The notes under the pieces are model-generated. The model had not been told where the DNA came from. It searched no databases and worked only from the letters and a program-made list of their open reading frames with translations. DNA of 64,000 nt from Paracoccaceae bacterium (GTDB lineage Bacteria > Pseudomonadota > Alphaproteobacteria > Rhodobacterales > Rhodobacteraceae), in assembly GCA_021648025.1 (NCBI GenBank), contig JAKITO010000002.1, forward strand, positions 1 through 64,000, read 5' to 3'. A program made the position numbers and the translations under genes. Each line of letters starts with the position of its first letter. Within the stretch, counting starts at the first letter, position 1. This document shows, piece by piece, positions 55,400 through 63,880 of this stretch.

Positions 55400-56020
55400 G
55401 TGATCGCAGGTCCGTCAGAAAAAAGCATTTCAATCCCGCCTGGGCCAGAGAAGTGCATTTCAATCCCGCCTGGGCCAGAGAAGTGCATTTCAATCCCGCT
55501 TGGGATTGTGGTCCGGCGTGCGCCGGGGCTGACGCGTTGGGTCAAGTGGACCTGGAAGGCAATCGCCGTTCTGCCCGGTGCCGGCCCAGCCGACTGGCGC
55601 GAAATTGCCCGCGATGGCGAGATGATCGAGTATCACGCAGCCACGGTAACGCTGGAATTGTTTCGCACCGATACCGAGGCATATCTTAGCGGGTTATCCA
55701 CCCGTGATCCGGCGGTTTATGTGGTGATGCGCGATGGGCCGCGTGATCACCCCGAGGTGGTTCTGGCCACGGTGTCGCCTTATGACGCCCAGGACTATGC
55801 CGACAGCGGTGATGAATTGATCGACAAGGTGGCTATGCCTGAGGGGCTGGTCGACTGGATCAAGACGTTCATATCGCAACACCACGAAGACGAGGTATTT
55901 ATCAAACGCAAGCGTGACAAACACCGTTTTGACGGGGCTCAGGACGGGGTGGGGGATGTGCGTATCGTTCAGGCCAGCGATGTTTACCGCGCACCGCGCA
56001 AGGTCGGGGTGGCGCAATGA
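55400..56020 (+). CDS. DUF3305-family protein
   Basis: About 206 residues with the DUF3305 core: SIPLGIVVRRAPGLTRWVKW, AIAVLPGAGPADWREIARDG, VYVVMRDGPRDHPEVVLATV, PYDAQDYADSGDELIDKVAM. DUF3305 proteins accompany formate dehydrogenases and are of unknown function. The start is uncertain: the GTG at 55400 with AGGGG upstream is preferred, the ATG at 55334 is possible. The N-terminus is unusual in carrying three copies of a 10-residue unit (KCISIPPGPE) from a 30-base tandem duplication. Its stop overlaps DUF3306 by four bases. Confidence 0.82.
   Translation: MIAGPSEKSISIPPGPEKCISIPPGPEKCISIPLGIVVRRAPGLTRWVKWTWKAIAVLPGAGPADWREIARDGEMIEYHAATVTLELFRTDTEAYLSGLSTRDPAVYVVMRDGPRDHPEVVLATVSPYDAQDYADSGDELIDKVAMPEGLVDWIKTFISQHHEDEVFIKRKRDKHRFDGAQDGVGDVRIVQASDVYRAPRKVGVAQ
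55421..55510. repeat. Three 30-base tandem repeats in the DUF3305 N-terminus
   Basis: Units at 55421-55450, 55451-55480 and 55481-55510 share a 17-base core (GCATTTCAATCCCGCCT with variants), and the first two are nearly identical over all 30 bases. The period is 30, so the frame is kept and ten residues are added per copy. Confidence 0.92.
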
Positions 56021-56637
56021 TTGGGTCGGAAAACGTGTGGTCACGTCGCCGCGCGGCCGTTTTGGCCGAGGCAAAGGCCGATACCAAGGCAGCAGAGCAG
56101 GCGGATGCGGCCATTAAGCAGGCCGAAATGGCAAAGAAGTGGGATGCCAAAAGTGATGCCGATATCTTGCAGGAACTGAACCTGAAAGACCCGGATCAGA
56201 TGCAGCAGGGCGATGACTTTGCCTCGTTTTTGCTGGCCGAAGTGCCGGATCGTTTGCGCAAGCGGGCGTTGCGGGTGTTGTGGCGATCGAACCCGGTGTT
56301 GGCCTGTGTTGATGATCTTTTGGAATATGGCGATGATTTCAAGGCCGAGTGGGATGGCGCCGATCTGATCAAAACCGTGTACCGCGTCGGCAAAGGTATG
56401 TTGCCGGATGTTGAAGAGACGCCTGAGGTGCCAGAGGTTGTGGCTGAGGCTGAGGTCACTGAAGACAGGCTTGAAGATACGCCTGAAGAGCTGGAACTGG
56501 CAAAAGCCGCGCCTGAGTTCGAAACACCGGATCAGGACGCGCCGCAGCAGTCGGACCTGGACCGGTCAACCGACGACCCAATGCCACCGCGTCGTCACAA
56601 CCATCGTATGCGCTTTGAATTTGATGAGGTTACCTGA
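56017..56637 (+). CDS. DUF3306-family protein
   Basis: A 206-residue hydrophilic protein: SRRRAAVLAEAKADTK, QELNLKDPDQMQQGDDFASF and LAEVPDRLRKRALRVLWRSN, which match DUF3306. The second half is acidic and low-complexity, ending in a basic patch PPRRHNHRMRFEFDEVT. Coupled to DUF3305 by an ATGA overlap and adjacent to TorD. Probably soluble and cytoplasmic. Known only as a partner of formate dehydrogenase clusters. Confidence 0.85.
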   Translation: MIGSENVWSRRRAAVLAEAKADTKAAEQADAAIKQAEMAKKWDAKSDADILQELNLKDPDQMQQGDDFASFLLAEVPDRLRKRALRVLWRSNPVLACVDDLLEYGDDFKAEWDGADLIKTVYRVGKGMLPDVEETPEVPEVVAEAEVTEDRLEDTPEELELAKAAPEFETPDQDAPQQSDLDRSTDDPMPPRRHNHRMRFEFDEVT

Positions 56638-57261
56638 ATGGAGCAAGCCGTGGCAGAAACAGCCAAACCTATTGCCGAAGAGGACCGCCTTCGGGGTGAT
56701 CTTTATGATTTTCTGGCGGCCCTTCTGGCGCGGCCCGCCGATCAGGCGCTGTTAACCCAATCTGCCGGTCTGACCGGCGATGACAGCGAAATGGGGCAGG
56801 CGATTCAGGCGCTGGCGCGGGTGGCCAAGCAATCCAGCCCGGAAATGGTGGAACGCGAATTCAACGCTTTGTTCATTGGTGTCGGGCGGGGCGAATTGTT
56901 GCCCTATGCCAGTTTCTACCTGACTGGCTTTCTGAACGAAAAACCGCTGGCGCAATTGCGCAAGGATATGGCCGCACAGTCGATTGCCCGCGCCCCCAAC
57001 GTTTTTGAACCCGAAGACAATATCGCCAGCCTGTTGGACATCATGGGCGGCATGATTGCCGGGCGTTTCGGTGACCCGGTGCCTCTGGACCGTCAGATCA
57101 CCTTTTTCAATCGTCACATCGCACCCTGGGCCGGGCATTTCTTTGCCGATCTTGAGGGCGCGAAAAACGCGGTATTTTACGCCGGGGTCGGCGCAATCGG
57201 CCAGATATTCATCGAGATTGAACGCGAAGCGTTCCGTCTGAGCGCAGGCGAGCCTGCATAA
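56638..57261 (+). CDS. TorD/DmsD-family chaperone
   Basis: A 207-residue all-helical chaperone: LRGDLYDFLAALLARPADQAL, REFNALFIGVGRGELLPYAS, YLTGFLNEKPLAQLRKDM, and FFNRHIAPWAGHFFADLE, which contains the TorD-type HIAPW motif. TorD-like proteins hold the TAT-dependent molybdoenzyme subunit until its cofactor is inserted; here the client should be FdhA. Its start touches the stop of DUF3306. Confidence 0.9.
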   Translation: MEQAVAETAKPIAEEDRLRGDLYDFLAALLARPADQALLTQSAGLTGDDSEMGQAIQALARVAKQSSPEMVEREFNALFIGVGRGELLPYASFYLTGFLNEKPLAQLRKDMAAQSIARAPNVFEPEDNIASLLDIMGGMIAGRFGDPVPLDRQITFFNRHIAPWAGHFFADLEGAKNAVFYAGVGAIGQIFIEIEREAFRLSAGEPA

Positions 57262-57301
57262 CCCAGCCCCGTCAGGGGCATGAAAGAAGAAAGGAAAGCC
57301 A

Positions 57302-57496
57302 ATGGGCAGTAAAGAACAAGATCAACCAACCAGCCGCCGCAGCTTTTTGAAAATGGCAAGCGTAAGCGCGCCAGCCGCCGTCGCAACGTTAGCCGCGACC
57401 ACCGGCACAGCCGAGGCGTCAGCCGAGGACCGAAAGACCGAAGGTGTGCAGGATACCGCACATACCCGCGCCTATTTCGATAGCGCACGGTTCTAA
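57302..57496 (+). CDS. Small TAT-signal protein of the formate dehydrogenase region
   Basis: A 64-residue protein with a twin-arginine signal (TSRRSFLKMASVSAPAAVA). The mature remainder is short and polar (HTRAYFDSARF). It matches the recognised type 'formate dehydrogenase region TAT target', always encoded just before the catalytic subunit. It probably crosses with, or helps export, the enzyme; its role is not established. Confidence 0.85.
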   Translation: MGSKEQDQPTSRRSFLKMASVSAPAAVATLAATTGTAEASAEDRKTEGVQDTAHTRAYFDSARF

Positions 57497-57558
57497 AGAC
57501 CTTTCCGACAGGCCGACGGTTGCGAGACGCCCAGACCGCCTGAAACCATAACCCAGCC

Positions 57559-57576
57559 TGCGGGGAATACCCCGCA
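57559..57576 (+). promoter_or_regulatory. Hairpin in the leader of fdhA
   Basis: TGCGGGG-AATA-CCCCGCA forms a 7-bp stem ending 20 bases before the fdhA start, with AGGGAG between. It may protect the mRNA or tune translation; it lacks a T-tract. Confidence 0.45.
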
Positions 57577-57596
57577 AAATTGCCAGGGAGACCAAC

Positions 57597-60491
57597 ATGC
57601 TCAGGAAAAAAACCAATGGGGTTGCGAGACGCCCCCAACGGACCAGCCTCCTGTCAAACGTCGCCGAAAAATCGGTCGACAGACGTTCCTTTTTACGAGG
57701 TTCCGGCCTCGCCATCGGCGGACTGGCCGCCATGGGTGCCCTTGGTGGCACCGTGACCCGCGCTTCGGCGCAATCGGCAGTGCGCGGCGCTGTTGATCTG
57801 GTCAAAACCATCTGCACCCATTGCGCGGTTGGCTGTACGGTCATGGCCGAGGTCGATAACGGCGTATGGATCGGTCAGGAACCCGGCTGGGACAGCCCGG
57901 TGAACCTGGGCGCGCATTGCGCCAAAGGCGCGTCCGTTCGCGCCCATGTTCAAGGCGAGCGCCGCCTGAAATACCCGATGAAGAAAGAAGGCGGAGAGTG
58001 GAAGCGTATTTCCTGGGAGCAGGCGATCGACGAGATCGGCGACAAGATGATGACGATCCGCGACGAAAGCGGGCCGGATTCGGTCTATTGGCTGGGATCT
58101 GCCAAGCATTCCAACGAACAGGCCTATCTGTTCCGTAAATTCGCCGCCTACTGGGGCACCAACAACGTTGACCATCAGGCGCGTATTTGTCACTCGACCA
58201 CGGTGGCCGGTGTTGCCAACACTTGGGGTTACGGGGCGATGACCAACAGCCTCAACGACATTCACAATTCAAAATCAATGCTGATCATCGGCGGCAACCC
58301 TGCCGAGGCGCATCCGGTCGCACTGCTTCATCTGATGAAGGCCAAAGAGCAGCATAACGCGCCCCTTATCGTGGCCGATCCGCGCTTTACCCGCACGGCG
58401 GCCCACGCCGACGAACATGTGCGCATCCGTCCGGGCACGGATGTTGCGTTTATCTGGGGCCTGTTGTGGCATATCTTTGAAAACGGCTGGGAGGATAAGG
58501 AATTCATCCGTACCCGCGTGTACGGCATGGACGAAATTCAATCCGAGGTCGCCAACTGGGCCCCGGATGAGGTCGAGCGCGTAACCGGCATTCCGGGCAG
58601 TCAGATGGAGCGCGTCGCGCGATCCCTGGCCAACAACCGTCCCGGCACGGTGATCTGGTGCATGGGTGGCACACAGCATACCACCGGCAACAACAACACC
58701 CGCGCCTATTGCATTCTTCAGCTGGCGCTGGGGAACATGGGCGTTTCGGGCGGCGGCACCAATATTTTCCGCGGCCATGACAATGTTCAGGGTGCCACGG
58801 ATGTTTGCGTCTTGTCGCATTCATTGCCCGGCTATTATGGTCTGTCCGCCGGGGCATGGGCCCATTGGGCGCGCGTCTGGGAGGAAGATCTGGATTGGCT
58901 CAAGGGGCGGTTCGACACCACCACCGGCAGGGATGGCAAGGAACAGGCCCTGATGAACTTCAAGGGCATTCCGGTCAGCCGTTGGATTGACGGGGTGCTT
59001 GAGGACAAGGACAACATTGATCAGCCCAACAACGTGCGCGCCATGGTTCTGTGGGGTCATTCGCCCAACAGCCAGACCCGAGGCAAGGAAATGAAGGCGG
59101 CGATGGAAAAGCTGGATATGCTGGTTATCATCGACCCTTATCCAACGGCTTCCGCCGTTATGCATGACCGCACCGACGGGGTGTACCTGTTGCCTGCATG
59201 TACCCAGTATGAAACGCGCGGGTCCTGCACGGCGACCAACCGTTCGGTTCAGTGGCGTGACCGGGTTTCGGCGCCGATCTTTGAATCGCTGCCGGATCAG
59301 GACATCATCACCAAGTTCGCGAAAAAGTTCGGCTTTGCCGATCGTCTGCTGCGCAATATCTCGATGGAGGGCGAAGATCAGCCCAACGTCGAGGACATTA
59401 CCCGCGAATTCAATCGCGGCATGTGGACCATCGGCTATACCGGTTGGGCGCCTGAGCGGATCAAGGCGCATATGCGCAATCAGCACACGTTCGACCGCAC
59501 CACGTTGCAGGCCATCGGCGGCGAAGTGGATGGCGAATATTACGGTCTGCCATGGCCGTGCTGGGGCACGCCCGAGATGAAACATCCCGGAACGCCGAAC
59601 CTGTACGACATGTCCAAGCCGGTTTCCAAAGGTGGTTTGACCTTTCGCGCCCGGTTTGGCGTCGAACGCGACGGCACCAACCTGTTGGCCGAAGGCGTCT
59701 ATTCGTTGAACTCGGATATCCAGGACGGATACCCGGAATTCACCATGCAGATGCTGATGGACCTTGGGTGGGACGGCGAACTGACGGCAGAGGAACGCGC
59801 CGTCATCGACGGTATTGCCGGGCCAAAGACCAACTGGAAAACCGACCTTTCGGGTGGTATCCAGCGGGTGGCAATCGCCCATGAATGCGCGCCATTTGGC
59901 AACGCCAAGGCGCGTGCGGTGGTCTGGACCTTCCCGGACCCGGTGCCGATCCACCGAGAGCCGCTTTATACCAACCGTCGTGATCTGGTGGCAGATTACC
60001 CAACATATGCGGACAAGCAGGCATACCGTTTGCCGACCATGTACGCTTCGATCCAGAAGAACGACTTTTCCAAGGAGTTTCCGATGATCCTCACCTCCGG
60101 GCGACTGGTGGAATATGAGGGTGGCGGCGACGAAAGCCGGTCCAACCGGTTCCTGGCCGAACTTCAGCAGGAAATGTTTGTCGAGATCAGCACAAGGGAC
60201 GCCAACAACCTTGGGGTTCGCGATGGTCAACAGGTCTGGGTCAACACGCCGGAAGGTGCCAAGATCAAGGTCGCGGCGATGGTCACCGAAAGGGTCGGCG
60301 AAGGTGTGGCCTTCCTGCCGTTCCACTTTGCCGGCCACATGGAGGGCGTGGACATGAGCCACAAGTACCCCGATGGGGCCGCACCTTATGTTGTGGGCGA
60401 AGCCGCCAACACGGTCATGACCTATGGCTATGACAGCGTAACCCAGATGCAGGAATCGAAAGTATCCCTGTGCAACATCTCTGTAGCTTGA
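57597..60491 (+). CDS. fdhA: Formate dehydrogenase catalytic (alpha) subunit
   Basis: A 964-residue molybdopterin (bis-MGD) oxidoreductase that oxidises formate to CO2. A TAT signal is present (DRRSFLRGSGLAIGGLAAMG, twin Arg near 28-29), so the enzyme is exported folded. The 4Fe-4S site is CTHCAVGC (near 72) with the fourth cysteine in AHCAKGA. The metal-ligand cysteine is in RICHSTTVAG (near 197), where E. coli FDH-N uses selenocysteine. The C-terminal molydopterin-binding domain contains MILTSGRLVEYEGGGDESRS. The ATG follows AGGGAG. The metal could be molybdenum or tungsten. Confidence 0.95.
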   Translation: MLRKKTNGVARRPQRTSLLSNVAEKSVDRRSFLRGSGLAIGGLAAMGALGGTVTRASAQSAVRGAVDLVKTICTHCAVGCTVMAEVDNGVWIGQEPGWDSPVNLGAHCAKGASVRAHVQGERRLKYPMKKEGGEWKRISWEQAIDEIGDKMMTIRDESGPDSVYWLGSAKHSNEQAYLFRKFAAYWGTNNVDHQARICHSTTVAGVANTWGYGAMTNSLNDIHNSKSMLIIGGNPAEAHPVALLHLMKAKEQHNAPLIVADPRFTRTAAHADEHVRIRPGTDVAFIWGLLWHIFENGWEDKEFIRTRVYGMDEIQSEVANWAPDEVERVTGIPGSQMERVARSLANNRPGTVIWCMGGTQHTTGNNNTRAYCILQLALGNMGVSGGGTNIFRGHDNVQGATDVCVLSHSLPGYYGLSAGAWAHWARVWEEDLDWLKGRFDTTTGRDGKEQALMNFKGIPVSRWIDGVLEDKDNIDQPNNVRAMVLWGHSPNSQTRGKEMKAAMEKLDMLVIIDPYPTASAVMHDRTDGVYLLPACTQYETRGSCTATNRSVQWRDRVSAPIFESLPDQDIITKFAKKFGFADRLLRNISMEGEDQPNVEDITREFNRGMWTIGYTGWAPERIKAHMRNQHTFDRTTLQAIGGEVDGEYYGLPWPCWGTPEMKHPGTPNLYDMSKPVSKGGLTFRARFGVERDGTNLLAEGVYSLNSDIQDGYPEFTMQMLMDLGWDGELTAEERAVIDGIAGPKTNWKTDLSGGIQRVAIAHECAPFGNAKARAVVWTFPDPVPIHREPLYTNRRDLVADYPTYADKQAYRLPTMYASIQKNDFSKEFPMILTSGRLVEYEGGGDESRSNRFLAELQQEMFVEISTRDANNLGVRDGQQVWVNTPEGAKIKVAAMVTERVGEGVAFLPFHFAGHMEGVDMSHKYPDGAAPYVVGEAANTVMTYGYDSVTQMQESKVSLCNISVA

Positions 60492-60505
60492 AGGAGGATT
60501 GACAA

Positions 60506-61099
60506 ATGGCAAGAGTAAAATTTCTCTGCGACGCGGAACGCTGCATTGAATGCAACGCCTGTGTAACGGCCTGTAAGTCCGAGCATGAAATCCCATGGGG
60601 CATCAACCGCAGGCGTGTCGTTACCATCGGTGACGGCAAACCGGGCGAGCGGTCTATTTCCATGGCCTGTATGCATTGCTCGGACGCGCCTTGTATGGCG
60701 GTCTGTCCGACCGACTGTTTTTATCAGACGGCGGACGGTATCGTGCTGCATTCCAAGGATCTGTGCATTGGGTGTGGTTATTGCTTTTATGCGTGCCCGT
60801 TTGGCGCGCCGCAATTCCCGCAGGCCGGCAACTTTGGCTCGCGTGGCAAGATGGACAAATGCACCTTCTGTGCCGGTGGTCCCGAGGAGGACAATTCCCA
60901 GGCCGAGTACCAGAAATACGGCCGCAACCGGATTGCCGAAGGCAAGTTGCCGATCTGCGCCGAAATGTGTGCCACCAAGGCGTTGCTGGCGGGGGATGGT
61001 GACATCGTTTCCGGCATCTACCGCGAACGGGTGGTGTTGCGCGGCTTTGGCTCGGGTGCATGGGGCTGGGGTACGGCCTATAACCAAAAGGGCGGCTGA
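60506..61099 (+). CDS. fdh3B: Formate dehydrogenase iron-sulfur (beta) subunit
   Basis: A 197-residue protein with four 4Fe-4S motifs: CIECNACVTACKSEHE, CMHCSDAPCMAVCPTDCF, CIGCGYCFYACPFGAP, and CTFC...CAEMCATKAL. It passes electrons from FdhA to the cytochrome b subunit at the membrane. It has no signal of its own and is expected to be exported with FdhA. It starts 14 bases after fdhA behind AAGGAGG. Confidence 0.95.
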   Translation: MARVKFLCDAERCIECNACVTACKSEHEIPWGINRRRVVTIGDGKPGERSISMACMHCSDAPCMAVCPTDCFYQTADGIVLHSKDLCIGCGYCFYACPFGAPQFPQAGNFGSRGKMDKCTFCAGGPEEDNSQAEYQKYGRNRIAEGKLPICAEMCATKALLAGDGDIVSGIYRERVVLRGFGSGAWGWGTAYNQKGG

Positions 61100-61131
61100 C
61101 CCATAGGTCGTTCGCCGTTTTTGAAACATAC

Positions 61132-61159
61132 CACCGGGCAGCCGTTTTGCTGCCCGGTG
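61132..61159 (+). promoter_or_regulatory. Intercistronic hairpin between beta and gamma subunit genes
   Basis: CACCGGGCAGC / GCTGCCCGGTG is a perfect 11-bp stem with a CGTTTT loop, 26 bases before the gamma subunit start. It has no T-tract directly after, so it more likely stabilises the upstream mRNA or partly attenuates transcription. Confidence 0.65.
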
Positions 61160-61184
61160 ATTAAGATTTTCTCAGGAGTTCTTC

Positions 61185-62402
61185 ATGTTGTTACGTGCGT
61201 TCGCGGCGTTGATTATGGCAATCGGCCTGATGGCCGGATCAACCTCAATGGCTCTGGCGCAGGGCAATGACCCGGCGCGTGCGGCAACCGGCGGGGCGCA
61301 GACGCTTGAAGATATTTTGGCCCGCCAACGTGGCGAGACCGTCGACTATACCTTTCGGCGTGAAGACACCGGCTTGCCGGAAGGGGCCGCGCCGAACAGC
61401 GACCAGCTTGGCACGCTTGGCGGCGTGTCCGATCCGGAATTCCTGCGCGCAATGCGATATAATACGGCTGAGCTGACATCGCAGGTGAAATCCGCCTCGG
61501 GCAACACGGTGATGCAGGATGGCGGCATGTGGTGGCTGGAAATGCGCCGTGGGCCATTGCCGAAATATGGCGGCTATATGATGGGCGCCATGGTGGTGGT
61601 GCTGGCGCTGTTCTTCCTGCTGCGTGGTCAGATCAAAATCGAAGGCGGTCGGGCCGGACAAACAATCCTTCGCTTCAGCCTGTTAGAGCGCGTGGCCCAT
61701 TGGTCCATGGCCATTCCGTTTGTCCTGTTGGGGGTGACTGGCATTGTGATGCTGATCGGGCGGTTGTATCTAATTGATATTATCGGCAAACCGGCATTTT
61801 CCACCATCGCCGTGGGCGGCAAGTTCATCCATAATTACATCGCCTGGATATTCATGTTCGGGCTGGTGCTCAGTTTTTTCCTGTGGGCCTGGAAAAACCT
61901 GCCTGACCGGTATGACATTCCCTGGCTGCTGAAAGGCGGGGGCATGTTCACCAAAGGCAGCCACCCCAGCAGCAACAAGTTCAACGCCGGCGAAAAGATC
62001 ATTTTCTGGGCCGTCATGGGCATGGGTCTTTTGATTTCGATCACCGGCCTGGCCTTGCTGTTTCCCTACAAGATCCAGATCATTGGTGACATCAATCAAA
62101 TGGCCAATACGCTGGGCTTGCCGCAATTGCTTGGGTTTGGCGAATTGCAGACCGTACTGGCCGCGCAAGAGGAAATGCAACTGGCCCAGCTTTGGCATGC
62201 CGGAATTGGCTTTGTGTTCATGACCATCATCCTTGCGCATATCTATCTTGGTTCGGTCGGCATGGAGGGTGCGTTGGATTCGATGACCAAAGGCACGGTT
62301 GATGTGCAATGGGCCAAGGAACATCATGATATCTGGTATGACGAAATGTCCAAAACCTCGGCCAAAGCCGGGGAACAGGCGACCAAAAACACCCAGACCT
62401 GA
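61185..62402 (+). CDS. Formate dehydrogenase cytochrome b (gamma) subunit
   Basis: A 405-residue membrane protein. A signal-like N-terminal helix (LLRAFAALIMAIGLMAGSTS) leads to a periplasmic stretch of about 100 residues, then a helix near 125-145 (YGGYMMGAMVVVLALFFLL). The cytochrome b core follows, with four helices and heme histidines seen in RVAHWSMAIPFVLLGVTG, FIHNYIAWIFMFGLVLSFF and LWHAGIGFVFMTIILAHIYL. It passes electrons to quinone. It follows the beta subunit gene; the start has CAGGAG upstream. Confidence 0.92.
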   Translation: MLLRAFAALIMAIGLMAGSTSMALAQGNDPARAATGGAQTLEDILARQRGETVDYTFRREDTGLPEGAAPNSDQLGTLGGVSDPEFLRAMRYNTAELTSQVKSASGNTVMQDGGMWWLEMRRGPLPKYGGYMMGAMVVVLALFFLLRGQIKIEGGRAGQTILRFSLLERVAHWSMAIPFVLLGVTGIVMLIGRLYLIDIIGKPAFSTIAVGGKFIHNYIAWIFMFGLVLSFFLWAWKNLPDRYDIPWLLKGGGMFTKGSHPSSNKFNAGEKIIFWAVMGMGLLISITGLALLFPYKIQIIGDINQMANTLGLPQLLGFGELQTVLAAQEEMQLAQLWHAGIGFVFMTIILAHIYLGSVGMEGALDSMTKGTVDVQWAKEHHDIWYDEMSKTSAKAGEQATKNTQT

Positions 62403-62479
62403 ATTTTTGCCACCCTTGCAAGTCATCGCTTTTCAGCGCACCATAAGCCGCGTTCGCGGGATGTAACGGACCTTATGCT

Positions 62480-63880
62480 ATGAACACTCAAGGTGCGCCC
62501 GTTCGGTCGCCACCCACCAGACAAGAAAGCGACTTTGGTGCCGATCTGGCGCTGGCGTCCATTCTCGTGGTTGATGATGAACCGGGAATGCGCAATTTCC
62601 TGGTCAAGACGCTGTCGCCTCGCTGCAAGCGGGTCGAGGCCGCCAGCAATGTCGAAGAAGCAACCGCGGCTTTGGACAACAGCCATTTCGATATCGTTAT
62701 CCTTGATAATGTGATGCCGGGTAAATCCGGCCTGGAATGGCTGCGTGAGCAGCGCCAGGTCGGGTTCTACGCCGATGCCATTCTGGTCACCGCATTCGCC
62801 GATCTGGAAACCGCGATCAAAGCATTGCGGGCCGGGGCCGCCGATTTTGTCCTCAAACCGTTCCGCTCGAACCAGATACTAAACGCTGTGGCGCGCTCGA
62901 TTGATCGCCAGCATCTGCAACGTGAGAACTATCTTTTGCGCCATGAATTGTCCTCTGAGGCGATGGAAGGCCGGGGTCGGTTGCTTGGCTCGTCTCAGGG
63001 CATCACCCATGTGCGCGAAACCCTGACAAGGGTTGCCGCCCAGTCAATCCCGATCCTGTTCACCGGCGACAGTGGCACCGGCAAAGAGATTGCGGCGCGC
63101 ACCCTTCACGCCATGTCCGACCGCGCGGATAAGCCATTCGTGCCGGTCAATTGCGCCGCCCACGCGCCGGATATCATCGCCAATGAACTGTTTGGCTATA
63201 TCAACCCCAGCAGCCCAAACCCCAGGGCAGGACATTCTGCGCGCCAGGACGGTCTGTTGTTCAACGCCCGGGGTGGCACCCTGTTTCTGGACGAAGTGGT
63301 CGAACTGCCCTTGCCGGTGCAGGCCAGCCTGCTGCGGGTGATCGAAGAAATGCGCATTCGTCCGATTGGTTCCACCCGCGAAGTGCCGCTGAATCTGCGG
63401 TTCATCTTTGCCACCAACGCCGATCTTGAAGCGGCCGTTGCCGCGGGGCGATTTCGCAAAGACCTGTATCACCGGATAAATGTTCTGAATATCCGCATGC
63501 CGACACTGGTGGAACGCAAAGGTGATATTGCTGAACTGGCGGGCATGTTCCTGCATAAGGTTTCCGGTGAACTGGGCCTGCCAAGCCTGCCATTGACCGA
63601 AGGCGTTCTGCTTAAACTTTGCTGTTACGACTGGCCCGGAAATGTGCGCGAATTGCGTAATCTGATCGAGCGGTCGCTGATCCTTGGTGAATTCCCCCCC
63701 GAGTTCTGCGACGCCGAGGAATGCGATTCCCCCGCCGCGGTAGATTCACTGCAAGCGGTCGAACGCCTGCATATCCTGTCGGTTCTGGATGCCTGCGACG
63801 GCAACCGCGCCGAAGCCGCCCGGCGCCTGGGTGTGTCGCGCAAAACCATCGACCGCAAATGCGCCATGTGGGATGCGTGA
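62480..63880 (+). CDS. NtrC-like response regulator lacking the GAFTGA motif
   Basis: A 466-residue protein with receiver, AAA+ and Fis-type HTH domains. The receiver has VVDDEPGMRNFLV and the phosphoacceptor aspartate in VILDNVMPGKSG (near 77). The AAA+ domain has Walker A FTGDSGTGKEIAART (near 195) and Walker B GGTLFLDEVVELP. After ELFGY (near 238) the usual GAFTGA loop is replaced by INPSSPNPRAGHSARQDG. Proteins without GAFTGA (TyrR, HupR/NtrC of Rhodobacter) do not use sigma-54 in the normal way. The C-terminal HTH is NRAEAARRLGVSRKTIDRK. It overlaps the sensor kinase gene by 8 bases and probably controls the formate dehydrogenase genes. Confidence 0.88.
   Translation: MNTQGAPVRSPPTRQESDFGADLALASILVVDDEPGMRNFLVKTLSPRCKRVEAASNVEEATAALDNSHFDIVILDNVMPGKSGLEWLREQRQVGFYADAILVTAFADLETAIKALRAGAADFVLKPFRSNQILNAVARSIDRQHLQRENYLLRHELSSEAMEGRGRLLGSSQGITHVRETLTRVAAQSIPILFTGDSGTGKEIAARTLHAMSDRADKPFVPVNCAAHAPDIIANELFGYINPSSPNPRAGHSARQDGLLFNARGGTLFLDEVVELPLPVQASLLRVIEEMRIRPIGSTREVPLNLRFIFATNADLEAAVAAGRFRKDLYHRINVLNIRMPTLVERKGDIAELAGMFLHKVSGELGLPSLPLTEGVLLKLCCYDWPGNVRELRNLIERSLILGEFPPEFCDAEECDSPAAVDSLQAVERLHILSVLDACDGNRAEAARRLGVSRKTIDRKCAMWDA

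Noticed and set aside
55421-55510. Possible CRISPR repeats, because each unit contains TTTCAAT as many CRISPR repeats do
   Set aside because: The three units are directly joined with no spacers between them, lie inside a gene in frame, and no cas genes are nearby.
58821-60596. Minus-strand frame of about 590 codons over fdhA
   Set aside because: It is antisense to the conserved catalytic subunit and has no recognisable domain or upstream ribosome binding site.
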